A stretch of 64,000 bases of DNA from Albibacillus kandeliae (GTDB taxonomy: Bacteria > Pseudomonadota > Alphaproteobacteria > Rhodobacterales > Rhodobacteraceae): contig NZ_QEHM01000004.1 of NCBI RefSeq assembly GCF_003116585.1, positions 186,001 through 250,000 of the forward strand, in the 5' to 3' direction. Each line of letters begins with the position of its first letter. Within the stretch, counting starts at the first letter, position 1. Of the stretch, positions 1-9,439 are shown one piece after another. The notes beneath the pieces are model-generated. The model saw only the letters and a list, made by a program, of their open reading frames with translations, was not told where the DNA came from and made no database searches. A program made the position numbers and the translations under genes.

Positions 1-693
1 CAGCGGCACGTGCACCGCGCGGTGGGACAGGATGCGCACCGGCAGCGGCGCGCCCTCGACGCGATAGGCCGAGACATCGCGCGCCAGCGTTTCCAGCATC
101 TCCTGGTGCGCGGGTCGGGCAAAGGGCGCGACCTTGAAGTTCGAGGTCAGCGTCACGGTCAGGTCGTTCGGGCGCCCGGGGTCCAGCCGGACCGCCTGGG
201 CATCGGGGCTGGCGGCGGTGATGCGCTCCGGGTCGATCGCCTGCCATGCCTCCCAGCTGCGATAGGCCGGCTCCAGTTCCGCCACGTCGAAGGTCGAGAG
301 GCGACGCAGGAAGGGCGGCGGCGGGGCGTTCATCAGCGAGATCACCGGCAGACCGGCCTCGCCGATCCGCTGCACCAGCGCGGTGACCTCGGGGGCGGCA
401 TACTGCGGCTCGCCCATGGCCAGCAGCACGAGGTCGAAGCCCTTCGGCGACACCTCCGTCCCGGTCAGCCCCAGCACGCCCTCGGCGGCCAGTCCGCGCC
501 GTGCGGGCACGTGCAGGCGCTTTTCGATCTGACCGCCCCGCCGCAGCAGGGTGACCGAGGCGCCATGATCCGAGATCTGGGCCTGCTCCTGATCACGGCA
601 GACGAGGGTCACGCGATGCCCCGCAAGGCAGATGCGGACCGCGGGCAACAGGCCGTAAGCCGCGCCCAGCACAAGAATGTTCAGCGATGTCAT
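1..693 (-). CDS. Ketopantoate reductase-like NAD(P)-binding protein, partial
   Basis: Reading the minus strand from an ATG at 693 gives an open frame that runs off the left edge, about 231 codons. It begins MTSLNILVLGAAYGLLPAVR, which has the beta-alpha-beta look of a Rossmann fold, and then follows the ketopantoate reductase/ApbA pattern (a second strand ending VTLVCR, later DLVLLAMGEPQ and PVISLMNAPPPP). The glycine loop is GAAYG rather than the usual GxGxxG, so cofactor binding may be altered. Its ATG overlaps the TGA of the upstream peptide synthetase gene (ATGA at 690-693), so the two are translationally coupled and probably act on the same product. A role reducing or tailoring the synthetase product is inference. 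The C-terminal catalytic domain lies outside the window. Confidence 0.6.
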   Translation of the reverse strand, partial: MTSLNILVLGAAYGLLPAVRICLAGHRVTLVCRDQEQAQISDHGASVTLLRRGGQIEKRLHVPARRGLAAEGVLGLTGTEVSPKGFDLVLLAMGEPQYAAPEVTALVQRIGEAGLPVISLMNAPPPPFLRRLSTFDVAELEPAYRSWEAWQAIDPERITAASPDAQAVRLDPGRPNDLTVTLTSNFKVAPFARPAHQEMLETLARDVSAYRVEGAPLPVRILSHRAVHVPL

Positions 694-3600
694 GAGGTCG
701 TTTCTTCCCGGTTCGAGCCCTGCGGGCGGTTGCGCGCGCCAAAGGTTATGCGCTTGCTGGCAAGCCTGTTGATGCCCAGCCAGTCGGTGACCGGCCGCAG
801 GGCCATGCCCAGCAGGACACCGCCCGCCAGTTGCAGCGCGACGAGGAGGGGCAGCGGCACCAACCCCGGCGCAACCCCGTCAATGACAAAGGCGATGACG
901 CGGTGGCCGAGGTAGATCATCAGCGCATAGCCCGAGATCGCCATCAGCACGGTCGACAGCAGCCGCGGCAGCCGGACGTAGGGCACGAAGACGCAAAGCG
1001 CCAGTGCGACCATCCACGCGACCTCACCGTTGGTGGTGTAGATCAGCTGTGCCAGGGCGAAATGCGCGACGGCCAGCGCCAGTGCCACGTTCCTGCGCCG
1101 GTCCGTATCGGCCACCGCCAGCAGTGCGCCCAGCGTGAAGAAGGGCAGGATCGTTGTCGGCGAGCGCATCAGCAGCACGGCCACCTCCCAGAGGTTTCCG
1201 ACCTGCAGCGGCCCCAGCATCAGCCCTGTCAGCAGGATCCCGACGCCCTCGGCGATGCCAAAGAACACCAGCGTCCCACGCCAGGGGTCCCGCTTCAGCG
1301 CGGCCAGGATGCGCGGCACCCCCAGCAGCACCCCGAGCAGAACAAAGATCTGCAGGTAGACATGCAGGAACCACAGCCAGCCGACGTGCAGGTACTCGGT
1401 CCCCGGGTCGGGGAACAGGAAGTCGGCCAGGCGCCAGAGGTTCTCGTAGGGCAGGATGGTGGAAAGAGCCGGATTGTCGCCGAGGTAGAGGTGCGCCACG
1501 TAGAGCACCAGCGACACCGGGACCAGCGGCACCAGCAGCTTGGCGATGAGCGCCCAGATGCGACCGGTCCGGCCATCGGTCATGATCGCGGGCAGGTGCA
1601 TGCGGCCAAAGGAGAACCCGGCCAGCGCGATCAGGACAAGCGACGCCCCGACCCCGAGCTTGAGCCCCTCGTGGTGCAGCACGACGACAATGATGGCGAG
1701 GCTGCGCAGAACGATGAAGGTGTCGAGGCGGCGGAAGCGGTCCAGCCAGCCCTTCGCCTCCGCAGGCGGGGCGTTGGCCGGGCCATGCTGCGCCAGTTCC
1801 GAGACCGGCAGCCATTCCCACATCTCGGGCAGGTCAAAGCCGAGGGCCTCGAGCTCGAGCCGGATCTCGATGGTCGAGAGGCTGTCGGCACCGAGGTCGA
1901 AGAGCGAGTCGTCACGATGAACCTGCCGCCGCGCGGTCCGGCGGGCGTAGACCTTTGCGACCGCCTGCTCATCCGCCCCGGCGGGAGGCGTCGCCGCGCC
2001 CCGCTCCTCGCGCGCTGCCTCGGCCTGCAATGCAAGGGCAACCAGCCCGTCGCGGTCGACCTTGCCGTTGGCCGTGGCGGGAAATGTCCCGAGGACCACG
2101 ATCTGCGCCGGGATCATGTAGGACGGCAGGCTGCGCGACAGCGCCCCGCGCACACGCCGGTCCTCCACATCATCCGTGGGGGCTAGGACAAACAACAGCA
2201 GCCGGTCATCGGACAGGATGGCACAGGCGCGCTCGACCCCGTTCAGGGCCTCCGCCGCCGCCTCGATCTCGCCCAGTTCCACCCGGAACCCGTTGATCTT
2301 GACCTGCCAGTCCCGGCGACCGGCAAAGCAGATGGCGCCATCTGGCGTCTGGTAGCCCTGATCGCCGGTGAAGTGGTGACAGGGCGCATGCATCCCGGGC
2401 AGCTCGATCCTCTGGCTGACTCCGATCACCGGATCGGCCAGTTCGGCGACGATCTCGCCGACCTCTCCCATCGAGACCGGGGCACCGTCGTCGTCAATCA
2501 GCCTGACACCGGTCCAGGGCAGCGGCCGCCCGATCGGAATGTCCCGCCCCTCCTCCGAGCCATCGATCTCGTGCACGAGGAAGGCCTGCGGCGTCTCGGT
2601 GGTGCCAAAGACATTGAACTGCCGCGCCTGCGGAACCAGCGCCCGCCAGCGCTCGGCATCGGCGTGTGACAGGCGCTCGCCGCCCCAGAAGATCGCCTTC
2701 AGCGACCGAACCTCGCCCGCCTCCTCGATCCCGGCCGACAGGAGCCGCGCGGTGGAGGAACTGAACCGCACCACGTTGCACCCCGCCCGCGCCAGCAGCG
2801 CGCGCAGGTCCTTCGGCTGCGCCATCTCGCAGGGCATCGGCACGGCCACCGCGCCCCCGTGCGAGAGCGGCATGAACACGTCGCGCAGCGTCGGATCGTG
2901 GGCGAGCCCCGCCATCATCAGGGTGGTGATGCGACCGGGCAGGTCCAGCGTGGCGGCCTGCCAGCTGTTGAACCGCGCAAGGGTGGTTTCAGGGTGGGTC
3001 AGCAGCTTCGGATGGCCCGTCGTGCCCGAGGTGAACATGTGATAGGCCTCGGCGCGCGGGGCACCGTTCACGACCACGGCCTCCGCCGCCCTCCCATCAT
3101 CCGGCGAGACCACGCACAGTCCTTCGGTAAGTTCCGGCGGCAGCGCGGCCCCCGCCTCGACCAAGTAGCGGGCGCCCAGCCGTTCGATCATGTAGCGCAC
3201 CCGCTCCTGCGGATAGGTCGCGTCGACAAGGGCAAAGGACGCCCCCGAGGCCGATACCCCCAGCATCGCTGCGACAAGCGCAGGATCGCGCTGCGCGTAG
3301 AGCACGACCCGGTCGCCCTCGCCCGCCCCGGCCGACTGGAGCGCGGCGGTTACCGACCGGGCCCGCTCGGCCAGCGCGCCATAGCTGATCTCGCCCCTGC
3401 TGGTGATCACCGCCGTTGCCTCGGGACTGCGCGCCGCCGTGGCAAAGAAGGCCTCGTGCAGCCGTTCCGTCGGTTCCGGCTCCAGCGTGGTCTGCGGCAA
3501 CATCGCCTCGTGCCCACGCCGCGCCGCTGCGAGCAACGCGCGGCAGCCGATCCCCGGCGTCTCGATCGCGGCCGCCAGCAGCCGCCCCTGGAACTCCACG

Positions 3601-4778
3601 AACAACTCCGCCCGGCGCGCGGTCAGCTGCGCACGATCAAAGAACGCCCGCGCCGTCATCACGTCGCCATCCTCGGACCAGACAAGGTTCAGGTCGAACT
3701 CGGTCCGCCTGTCGAGGAACTCGCGCGGCCCGATCTCAAGGTCCCCGGCCCGGATACGGCTGGCCGGCGGAAACATGTTGAGCGAGACGCTGGGCGCCTT
3801 GCCCGCCGCCAGCGTGCCCTCGAGAACCGGCCCGCTCTCCAGCGCAACCGTCGCCTTCGTCCGCTCCGAGATCTCCCGCGCGAAGGTCACGAAGTCGCTG
3901 TCGAGATCCACGCTCAGGTCCAGCGGCAGGGTATTGGAAAACGGCCCCACGACCGAATTCGACGCGCCAAGCCCCTTGCGCCCCTCGGTCTGGAAGAAGC
4001 TCGACACCCCGGACTCGCCCGAAAAGCCCCTGAGCCCGAGCGCATAGGCCGCCGCCAGCAGCCCGAACTTGGTCACGCCCGAGGATTTGCCAAGCATCCG
4101 CAACGACCGGCTGAGCCCGTCGAAGGACCGCACCGCGATCTGGCCGGTGTCGTCGTCCGAACCGGTGCCAAGACCATCCCCCACCAGCCGCACCGGGTTC
4201 GGCAGGCCACCGATCAGGGCGCCGATCTCCTCCGCGAGGTCCTGCGCAGGGCCGGTCGTCGTCGAATGTTCGTAGTAGGACCCAGGCGCCGTCAGCTCCT
4301 CGCCCGCGTAGAGCTTGAGCAGTTCCCGGTTCATGACGCCACGCGAGAAGCCATCGGTAATCGCGTGATGCGCGGCGATGGTGAAGCGCCAGCAATCCCC
4401 GTAATCCGCAACCACGAAGCGCACCAGCGAGCCGGGAACGCGGGGATCGACGCGGTCGAACAGCAACGGCACCGCCTGGGCGCGGAAGTGCTCGAAATCC
4501 CGGTCGGAGAGCTCCAGAAGGTCAAAGCAGAACTCCGCCTCCGGCGTGATCAATGCGGCCACCTGACCATCATTGATCTCGAATCGTGTCCGCAAAGCAT
4601 CGTGGCGGCGCACCAGCGAATCTGCTGCAAACCGCAGCCGCGCCCGGTCCAGAGGCCCCTGAACGAGGTGCCCCATCGGGATCATGTAGGTGCCTGCCCC
4701 GGCCAGCTCGGCCTTGACATACCGCGCCTGATTGCCGCTTGCCGGCCTTCTGAATTCTGCTGGGTTAACCTGCAACAT
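690..4778 (-). CDS. NRPS module fused to a membrane acyltransferase (C-A-T-AT3)
   Basis: The 1362-residue protein has four parts. Residues about 20-420 form a condensation-type domain with the HHAITDG active-site motif at 137-143. Residues about 440-920 form an adenylation domain with TSGTTGHPK at 583-591, an Asp at 628 where amino-acid-activating domains bind the substrate amine, and NGKVDR at 904-909. A carrier domain follows, with its phosphopantetheine serine at 966 in DLGADSLS. From about 1018 to the end the protein is hydrophobic, with many predicted membrane helices and a start (LRSLAIIVVVLHH) that matches the acyltransferase-3 family. There is no thioesterase or reductase domain. I infer that one amino acid is activated, condensed and passed to a membrane or periplasmic acceptor by the C-terminal domain. 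The start lacks a clear ribosome-binding site. The product is unknown. Confidence 0.8.
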   Translation of the reverse strand: MLQVNPAEFRRPASGNQARYVKAELAGAGTYMIPMGHLVQGPLDRARLRFAADSLVRRHDALRTRFEINDGQVAALITPEAEFCFDLLELSDRDFEHFRAQAVPLLFDRVDPRVPGSLVRFVVADYGDCWRFTIAAHHAITDGFSRGVMNRELLKLYAGEELTAPGSYYEHSTTTGPAQDLAEEIGALIGGLPNPVRLVGDGLGTGSDDDTGQIAVRSFDGLSRSLRMLGKSSGVTKFGLLAAAYALGLRGFSGESGVSSFFQTEGRKGLGASNSVVGPFSNTLPLDLSVDLDSDFVTFAREISERTKATVALESGPVLEGTLAAGKAPSVSLNMFPPASRIRAGDLEIGPREFLDRRTEFDLNLVWSEDGDVMTARAFFDRAQLTARRAELFVEFQGRLLAAAIETPGIGCRALLAAARRGHEAMLPQTTLEPEPTERLHEAFFATAARSPEATAVITSRGEISYGALAERARSVTAALQSAGAGEGDRVVLYAQRDPALVAAMLGVSASGASFALVDATYPQERVRYMIERLGARYLVEAGAALPPELTEGLCVVSPDDGRAAEAVVVNGAPRAEAYHMFTSGTTGHPKLLTHPETTLARFNSWQAATLDLPGRITTLMMAGLAHDPTLRDVFMPLSHGGAVAVPMPCEMAQPKDLRALLARAGCNVVRFSSSTARLLSAGIEEAGEVRSLKAIFWGGERLSHADAERWRALVPQARQFNVFGTTETPQAFLVHEIDGSEEGRDIPIGRPLPWTGVRLIDDDGAPVSMGEVGEIVAELADPVIGVSQRIELPGMHAPCHHFTGDQGYQTPDGAICFAGRRDWQVKINGFRVELGEIEAAAEALNGVERACAILSDDRLLLFVLAPTDDVEDRRVRGALSRSLPSYMIPAQIVVLGTFPATANGKVDRDGLVALALQAEAAREERGAATPPAGADEQAVAKVYARRTARRQVHRDDSLFDLGADSLSTIEIRLELEALGFDLPEMWEWLPVSELAQHGPANAPPAEAKGWLDRFRRLDTFIVLRSLAIIVVVLHHEGLKLGVGASLVLIALAGFSFGRMHLPAIMTDGRTGRIWALIAKLLVPLVPVSLVLYVAHLYLGDNPALSTILPYENLWRLADFLFPDPGTEYLHVGWLWFLHVYLQIFVLLGVLLGVPRILAALKRDPWRGTLVFFGIAEGVGILLTGLMLGPLQVGNLWEVAVLLMRSPTTILPFFTLGALLAVADTDRRRNVALALAVAHFALAQLIYTTNGEVAWMVALALCVFVPYVRLPRLLSTVLMAISGYALMIYLGHRVIAFVIDGVAPGLVPLPLLVALQLAGGVLLGMALRPVTDWLGINRLASKRITFGARNRPQGSNREETTS

Positions 4779-5062
4779 GTTGACTACAAATCACTTTTAC
4801 GAACTGAAACTCGAAATTCGGATCTTCCCGCACCCCTTGAAATTCCGGGCACGGTGCGCGCAATCCAGTCACGGGACCCAGGCGACCTGACGATGATCCG
4901 TCCCGGTCATCCCGGCCCGCAGTGCGCGCCTCATAAGGCTAACATGAAAACCAATTATCTCAATAAAGCGAACGCCGGGACCGGCGGATTGCCAGCCCCG
5001 GCGCTCAATGCACGGGCAGTCATTATCGCTCCGGTCACCGACCCCCGAAGGGCCGGTTTCGC

Positions 5063-6685
5063 TCAGATGCGCATCCGCGGCACGTCGTTCGGGTCGAGCC
5101 TCAGCTCGATCAGGACAGGCCGGTCACGCTGCTCCAGCCCCTTCAGCGCCGCGTCCAGTTCGGTCATCGAGGTCACCATGATCCCCTGCCCGCCCAGCGC
5201 GGTCGCGACCTCGGCGAAAGAGGGCCAGTCGAACTGCGTCAGGCTCGGGTCCATCTGCCGGTCCATGAACTGGATGTGCTCGGCCCCGTAGGCCGAGTCG
5301 TTGGCGACGATCACGATCAGGTCCAGCCCCAGCCGGACCGCCGTGTTGAATTCGTTCAGACCGCCCATCATGAAACCACCGTCGCCGGTGAACAGGACCA
5401 CCGGGCGGTCGGGCGCCGCGACACCCGCTCCGATGGCCTCCTGCAGCCCAAGGCCGATGGAGCCGAAGTTGGCCGTCACCACGAAACTCTGCGGATCGGG
5501 CGCGGTGATGCGGCACCAGACCTCGGTCATGAAGCGGCCGCCGTCGGTGACCAGCACGCGGTTGCGGGGCAGCGCCTCTTCCAGCCGCTCCAGTGCCTGC
5601 ACGTAGTTGACGCAGCCATCGGCAGTCTTGTCGGGCCCGATGGGATGCAGGCGCAGGGTTGCCGTGTCGAGTTCGCGGGTGAAACCGCTGGGCGCGATCT
5701 CGGCCTCGTCCAGCCAGTAGAGGATGGTATCGGCAGTCAGCCCGGCATCGGCCAGCAATGCGGCATCCGGATGCACGCCGCCCCCGATCGCCGTCGGCTC
5801 GATGTCGATCTGCACGATCCGCTTGTCCTTGGTCAGCTTGCCACGGTCGGTGGTCAGGTCGTTCAGCCCGGCGCCGAAACAGATGATGCAGTCGGTCTTG
5901 GCAATCAGGTCATAGGCCGCCTGCGTCGACAGGGTGCCAAAGATGTCCATGTCGTAGGGGTGGCCGGTGAACAGCCCCTTGGCCTTCAGCGTCGTGGCCA
6001 GCGGGGCCTCCAGCCGGTCGGCCAGCTTGATGATCTTGTCGCGCGCGGCGACTGCACCCGCCCCGGCGAGGATCAGCGGGCGACGCGCCGAAGCGATCAT
6101 GCCGATGGCCTCGTCAAGGATGTCCCCCTCGGCCACACCGCCGGGCGCGCTGAACACGTCCAGCACGCGAACCTCGTGGTTGATGTCCTGCCACATGTAG
6201 TCGGCGGGCATGTTCAGCACGATGGGGCGGCGCTCCACCCGGGCGCGATAGAAGGCGCGCGCGATATCGGCGCCCACGGTGTTGGGCGCGCGCACCTGCT
6301 CGAACCCGGCGCCGGTCGCCTTGACCACCTCGCGCTGGTCGATGCTCTGCGGATGGCGGGGGTTCACCACCGGCGTATCCCCGGCCAGCAGGACCACCGG
6401 GATATGCCCCCGCGCCGCCTCGGTCAGGGCGGTCACGCAGTTGGTCAGCGCCGGGCCGTGGGTCACCGTCGCCACCCCGACCTTGCCCGCCACATGGGCA
6501 TAGGCCAGCGCCATCAGCACACAGCTGCCCTCGTGCGACACCGGAACAAAGCGCCCGCCGCACTCCCTCACAAAGTGGTCCACCATGAACAGGTTCGCAT
6601 CGCCCATCAGGCCGAACATGGTGTCGACGCCGTGGTCGCTCACCGCCTGCGCAATGGATTGATAGACGTGGATCTTGCCGCTCAT
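5063..6685 (-). CDS. Thiamine diphosphate-dependent enzyme, acetolactate synthase family
   Basis: This 540-residue protein has the three-domain layout of ThDP decarboxylases and synthases. The N-terminal pyrimidine-binding domain carries the conserved catalytic glutamate at residue 52 (VSHEGS). A central domain follows, and the C-terminal domain has the ThDP/Mg motif beginning GDGGF and ending in an ND pair about 30 residues later. The family includes acetolactate synthase, benzoylformate decarboxylase and oxalyl-CoA decarboxylase, and the sequence alone does not settle which. No ilvN-type regulatory subunit gene is adjacent, which argues against housekeeping branched-chain synthesis. The gene lies next to a LysR regulator, a GMC oxidoreductase and a mandelate racemase-type enzyme. 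A catabolic role on an alpha-keto acid is therefore more likely, but this is inference from context. Confidence 0.8.
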   Translation of the reverse strand: MSGKIHVYQSIAQAVSDHGVDTMFGLMGDANLFMVDHFVRECGGRFVPVSHEGSCVLMALAYAHVAGKVGVATVTHGPALTNCVTALTEAARGHIPVVLLAGDTPVVNPRHPQSIDQREVVKATGAGFEQVRAPNTVGADIARAFYRARVERRPIVLNMPADYMWQDINHEVRVLDVFSAPGGVAEGDILDEAIGMIASARRPLILAGAGAVAARDKIIKLADRLEAPLATTLKAKGLFTGHPYDMDIFGTLSTQAAYDLIAKTDCIICFGAGLNDLTTDRGKLTKDKRIVQIDIEPTAIGGGVHPDAALLADAGLTADTILYWLDEAEIAPSGFTRELDTATLRLHPIGPDKTADGCVNYVQALERLEEALPRNRVLVTDGGRFMTEVWCRITAPDPQSFVVTANFGSIGLGLQEAIGAGVAAPDRPVVLFTGDGGFMMGGLNEFNTAVRLGLDLIVIVANDSAYGAEHIQFMDRQMDPSLTQFDWPSFAEVATALGGQGIMVTSMTELDAALKGLEQRDRPVLIELRLDPNDVPRMRI

Positions 6686-6811
6686 GTGGTCCTACTCCGA
6701 TGATGCCCTGCCGTTGATACCCCCAAGCTGGTGCGGAAAGCGCGCATTAAGCAGCCCCGACAGGTGAATTTTTGCGTGGGCTGAGAGTGAAACGGGCGTA
6801 TGGCGCGTTTT

Positions 6812-7711
6812 TCATGCATCCCCCGCCTGCTCCTCGTTCGCCGCCTCGGCCCGTAGCCAGGCCACCAGGCTCGCCACCTCGCGCCGTCGGCTGTTGCGGC
6901 TGGCGGGCAGCACAAGGTAGTGCCCCTGCCGCGCGGGCAACGGCGCCGCCGCGGCGCGGACCAGCCGTCCGTCGGCCAGGTAGGGCCGTGCAAAGACCTC
7001 GGCGACCAGCGCCACGCCAAGCCCCCGGCACGCCAGTTCCAGCGCGATCAGCGACTGGTCGACCTTGTAGGCAGGCTCCGGCGCCGTCAGGCCGGGCAGA
7101 TGGTGGGCAAAGAACTGCTGCCAGCCATCTACCACCCCGACCAGTTCGATCAGCGGCGCGGTGACCAGCGTATCCGGCACGCCATCCTGCACCCGCCCCG
7201 CCGTGCCGACGGCAATCACCTCGCTGTGCATCAGCGGCAGCACCTCGCCATCGGTCCATGTGCCGTCCCCAAAGCGGATATCGACGTCGATCTCCTCGCC
7301 CTCCGGCATCTCCGACCACGAGGCCGAGAGGAACCGCAGGCGGCTCTCGGGAAAGGCCGCCCGGAACCGCTCCAGCCTCGGCACCAGCCACAACAGGCTC
7401 AGCGAGCTGACGCAGCGCAGGGTGATCTCGGCCTCCGCCGCCTTGCCGAACAGGCTCGATGTGGTCGCGTCGATATCGGCAAAGGCCTTCGCCACCACCG
7501 GCAGATAGGCCTGCCCAAGCCGTGTCAGCTGCAGCATCCGGTGCTCGCGCCGGAACAGCGCGTGACCCAGCTTCGCCTCCAGTCCGCGCACCTGGTAGCT
7601 CACCGCCGAGGGCGTCAGCCCGAGTTCCTCGGCGGCCAGGGTAAAGCTGCCGAGGCGCGCGCTGGCATCGAAGGCGCGCAGCCAGCTCAGAGGGGGCAAT
7701 TGGCTATACAT
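6812..7711 (-). CDS. LysR-family transcriptional regulator
   Basis: The 299-residue protein has a typical LysR N-terminal winged helix (LRAFDASARLGSFTLAAEEL followed by TPSAVSYQVRGLE) and a C-terminal periplasmic-binding-like effector domain. The overall form resembles the GcvA/AmpR group. I chose the ATG at 7711 because the protein then begins MYSQLPPLSWLRAF, the usual short lead into the helix-turn-helix; the open frame continues upstream without family resemblance. It is transcribed divergently from the GMC oxidoreductase gene across a 117-base AT-rich gap that contains two copies of an AATTTTTT tract about 20 bases apart. By the usual LysR logic it probably controls that gene and the enolase-superfamily gene behind it. 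The effector is unknown. Confidence 0.9.
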   Translation of the reverse strand: MYSQLPPLSWLRAFDASARLGSFTLAAEELGLTPSAVSYQVRGLEAKLGHALFRREHRMLQLTRLGQAYLPVVAKAFADIDATTSSLFGKAAEAEITLRCVSSLSLLWLVPRLERFRAAFPESRLRFLSASWSEMPEGEEIDVDIRFGDGTWTDGEVLPLMHSEVIAVGTAGRVQDGVPDTLVTAPLIELVGVVDGWQQFFAHHLPGLTAPEPAYKVDQSLIALELACRGLGVALVAEVFARPYLADGRLVRAAAAPLPARQGHYLVLPASRNSRRREVASLVAWLRAEAANEEQAGDA

Positions 7712-7828
7712 TGCGTCCGAGAGTAGCCGAGAATTTTTTCGAGGTAATGGCAAAATTTTTTTCGTTTTGGTTTCGGCGGAAGGCTTTGTAACGGTTGTGC
7801 GACACCACTCCTGACAGGCAATTCCCCA

Positions 7829-9439
7829 GTGAGAGAATACGACTACATCATCGTCGGCGCAGGCTCGGCAGGCTGCGTCCTCGCGGAACGTCTGAGCGCG
7901 TCGGGACGCAACCGCGTGCTGATCCTCGAAGCCGGCGGTCGAGGCCGGTCGCCCTGGATCGCGCTGCCCGTGGGCTACGGCAAGACCTACTTCGACCCGG
8001 CCGTGAACTGGAAGTTCGAGGCAGAACCGGAAGAGGCGCTCGGCGGACGTCGCGCCTACTGGCCGCGCGGCAAGGTGGTCGGCGGTTCCGGGGCCATCAA
8101 CGCGCTGGTCTACGCGCGCGGCCTGCCCCGCGACTTCGAGGACTGGGAAGCCGCCGGCGCCAACGGCTGGGGCTGGGACACGGTGCGCGCCACCTACGAG
8201 GAGATGGAGACTCAGATCGGCGCCGATGGCCAGCGCAGGGGCAAGGGGCCGCTGCATGTCCAGGACGTCTCCGACCAGATCCACCCGGCCACGCGCCACT
8301 ATTTCGCGGGCGTCCGCGAACTGGGCCTGCCGGTAACCGAGGACATCAACAGCGACACCAACGAAGGCGCCGCGATCTACCGGATCAACACCAGCGGCGG
8401 GCGGCGGATGCACTCGGCCCGCGCCTTCCTGTCGCCCGCGCTCCGGCGGTCGAATGTCACGCTGATCACCGATGTCATGGTCGAGACGATCCAGTTCGAG
8501 GGCCGCCTCGCCGTGGGCGTGAACGCGCGTGTCGGCGGCAAGCCCGTCAGCTATCGCGCCGGACGCGAGGTGATCCTCGCCGCCGGGTCGGTCAACTCGC
8601 CGCGCCTGCTGCAACTCTCGGGCGTCGGTCCCGCCGACCTGCTGCGCCAGCACGGCATCGCCACGCTGCTCGACCAGCCCAACGTGGGCGGCAACCTGCA
8701 GGACCATCTCGGCATCAACTACTACTTCCGCGCCACCGAACCGACGCTGAACAACGCCCTGCGCCCGTTCCACGGCAAGGCGGCGGCGGCGCTGCGCTAC
8801 ATGCTCACCCGGCGTGGCCCGCTGGCCCTTTCGGTCAACCAGTGCGGCGGCTTCTTCCGCTCCACCCCCGACCTCGCCGAACCCGACCAGCAGCTCTACT
8901 TCAACCCGGTGACCTACACGCTCACCCCGAACGGCAAGCGCACCGTGGTCCAGCCGGACCCCTTCCCCGGCTTCATCATCAGCTTCCAGCCCTCGCGCCC
9001 CACCAGCCGGGGCCGCATCGACATCAGCGGCCCGAACCCGATGGACCGCCCGCTCATCCGGCCCAACTCGCTCAGCACCGACAGCGACATCGCCGAGGTG
9101 CTGGCCGGGGCCCGGCTGTGCCAGCGCATCATGCGCACTACGGCCCTGCAGAAGCTCGTCGAAAGCGCGATGGAACCGAACCTGCTGACCATGGACGACG
9201 ACGCCTTGCTCGCCGACTTTCGCCAGCGCTGCGGCACCGTGTTCCACCCGACCAGCACCTGCCGGATGGGCAGCGACCCGGCGACCTCGGTCACCGACCA
9301 CCGGCTCAAGGTGCACGGGCTCGGCGGCCTGCGCGTGGTCGACGCCTCGGCCTTTCCCAATGTCACCTCGGGCAATACCAATGCCCCGACGATGATGCTG
9401 GCCCACCGGGCCGCAGACCTGATCCTGGAGGACGCATGA
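7829..9439 (+). CDS. GMC-family FAD-dependent oxidoreductase (choline dehydrogenase-like)
   Basis: This 536-residue protein begins with the FAD-binding Rossmann motif (YDYIIVGAGSAGCVLAERL) and has the GMC signature region (RGKVVGGSGAINALVYARG) near residue 85. The C-terminal part carries the catalytic histidine region (FHPTSTCRMG) and the final GMC block (VVDASAFPNVTSGNTNAPT). Such enzymes oxidise primary or secondary alcohols to aldehydes or ketones with FAD. The start is a GTG at 7829 with only a weak upstream purine tract; no closer ATG gives a complete FAD fold. Its stop overlaps the ATG of the next gene by four bases, so the alcohol oxidised here is probably on the same pathway as the enolase-family enzyme. 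The substrate cannot be read from the sequence. Confidence 0.9.
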   Translation: MREYDYIIVGAGSAGCVLAERLSASGRNRVLILEAGGRGRSPWIALPVGYGKTYFDPAVNWKFEAEPEEALGGRRAYWPRGKVVGGSGAINALVYARGLPRDFEDWEAAGANGWGWDTVRATYEEMETQIGADGQRRGKGPLHVQDVSDQIHPATRHYFAGVRELGLPVTEDINSDTNEGAAIYRINTSGGRRMHSARAFLSPALRRSNVTLITDVMVETIQFEGRLAVGVNARVGGKPVSYRAGREVILAAGSVNSPRLLQLSGVGPADLLRQHGIATLLDQPNVGGNLQDHLGINYYFRATEPTLNNALRPFHGKAAAALRYMLTRRGPLALSVNQCGGFFRSTPDLAEPDQQLYFNPVTYTLTPNGKRTVVQPDPFPGFIISFQPSRPTSRGRIDISGPNPMDRPLIRPNSLSTDSDIAEVLAGARLCQRIMRTTALQKLVESAMEPNLLTMDDDALLADFRQRCGTVFHPTSTCRMGSDPATSVTDHRLKVHGLGGLRVVDASAFPNVTSGNTNAPTMMLAHRAADLILEDA

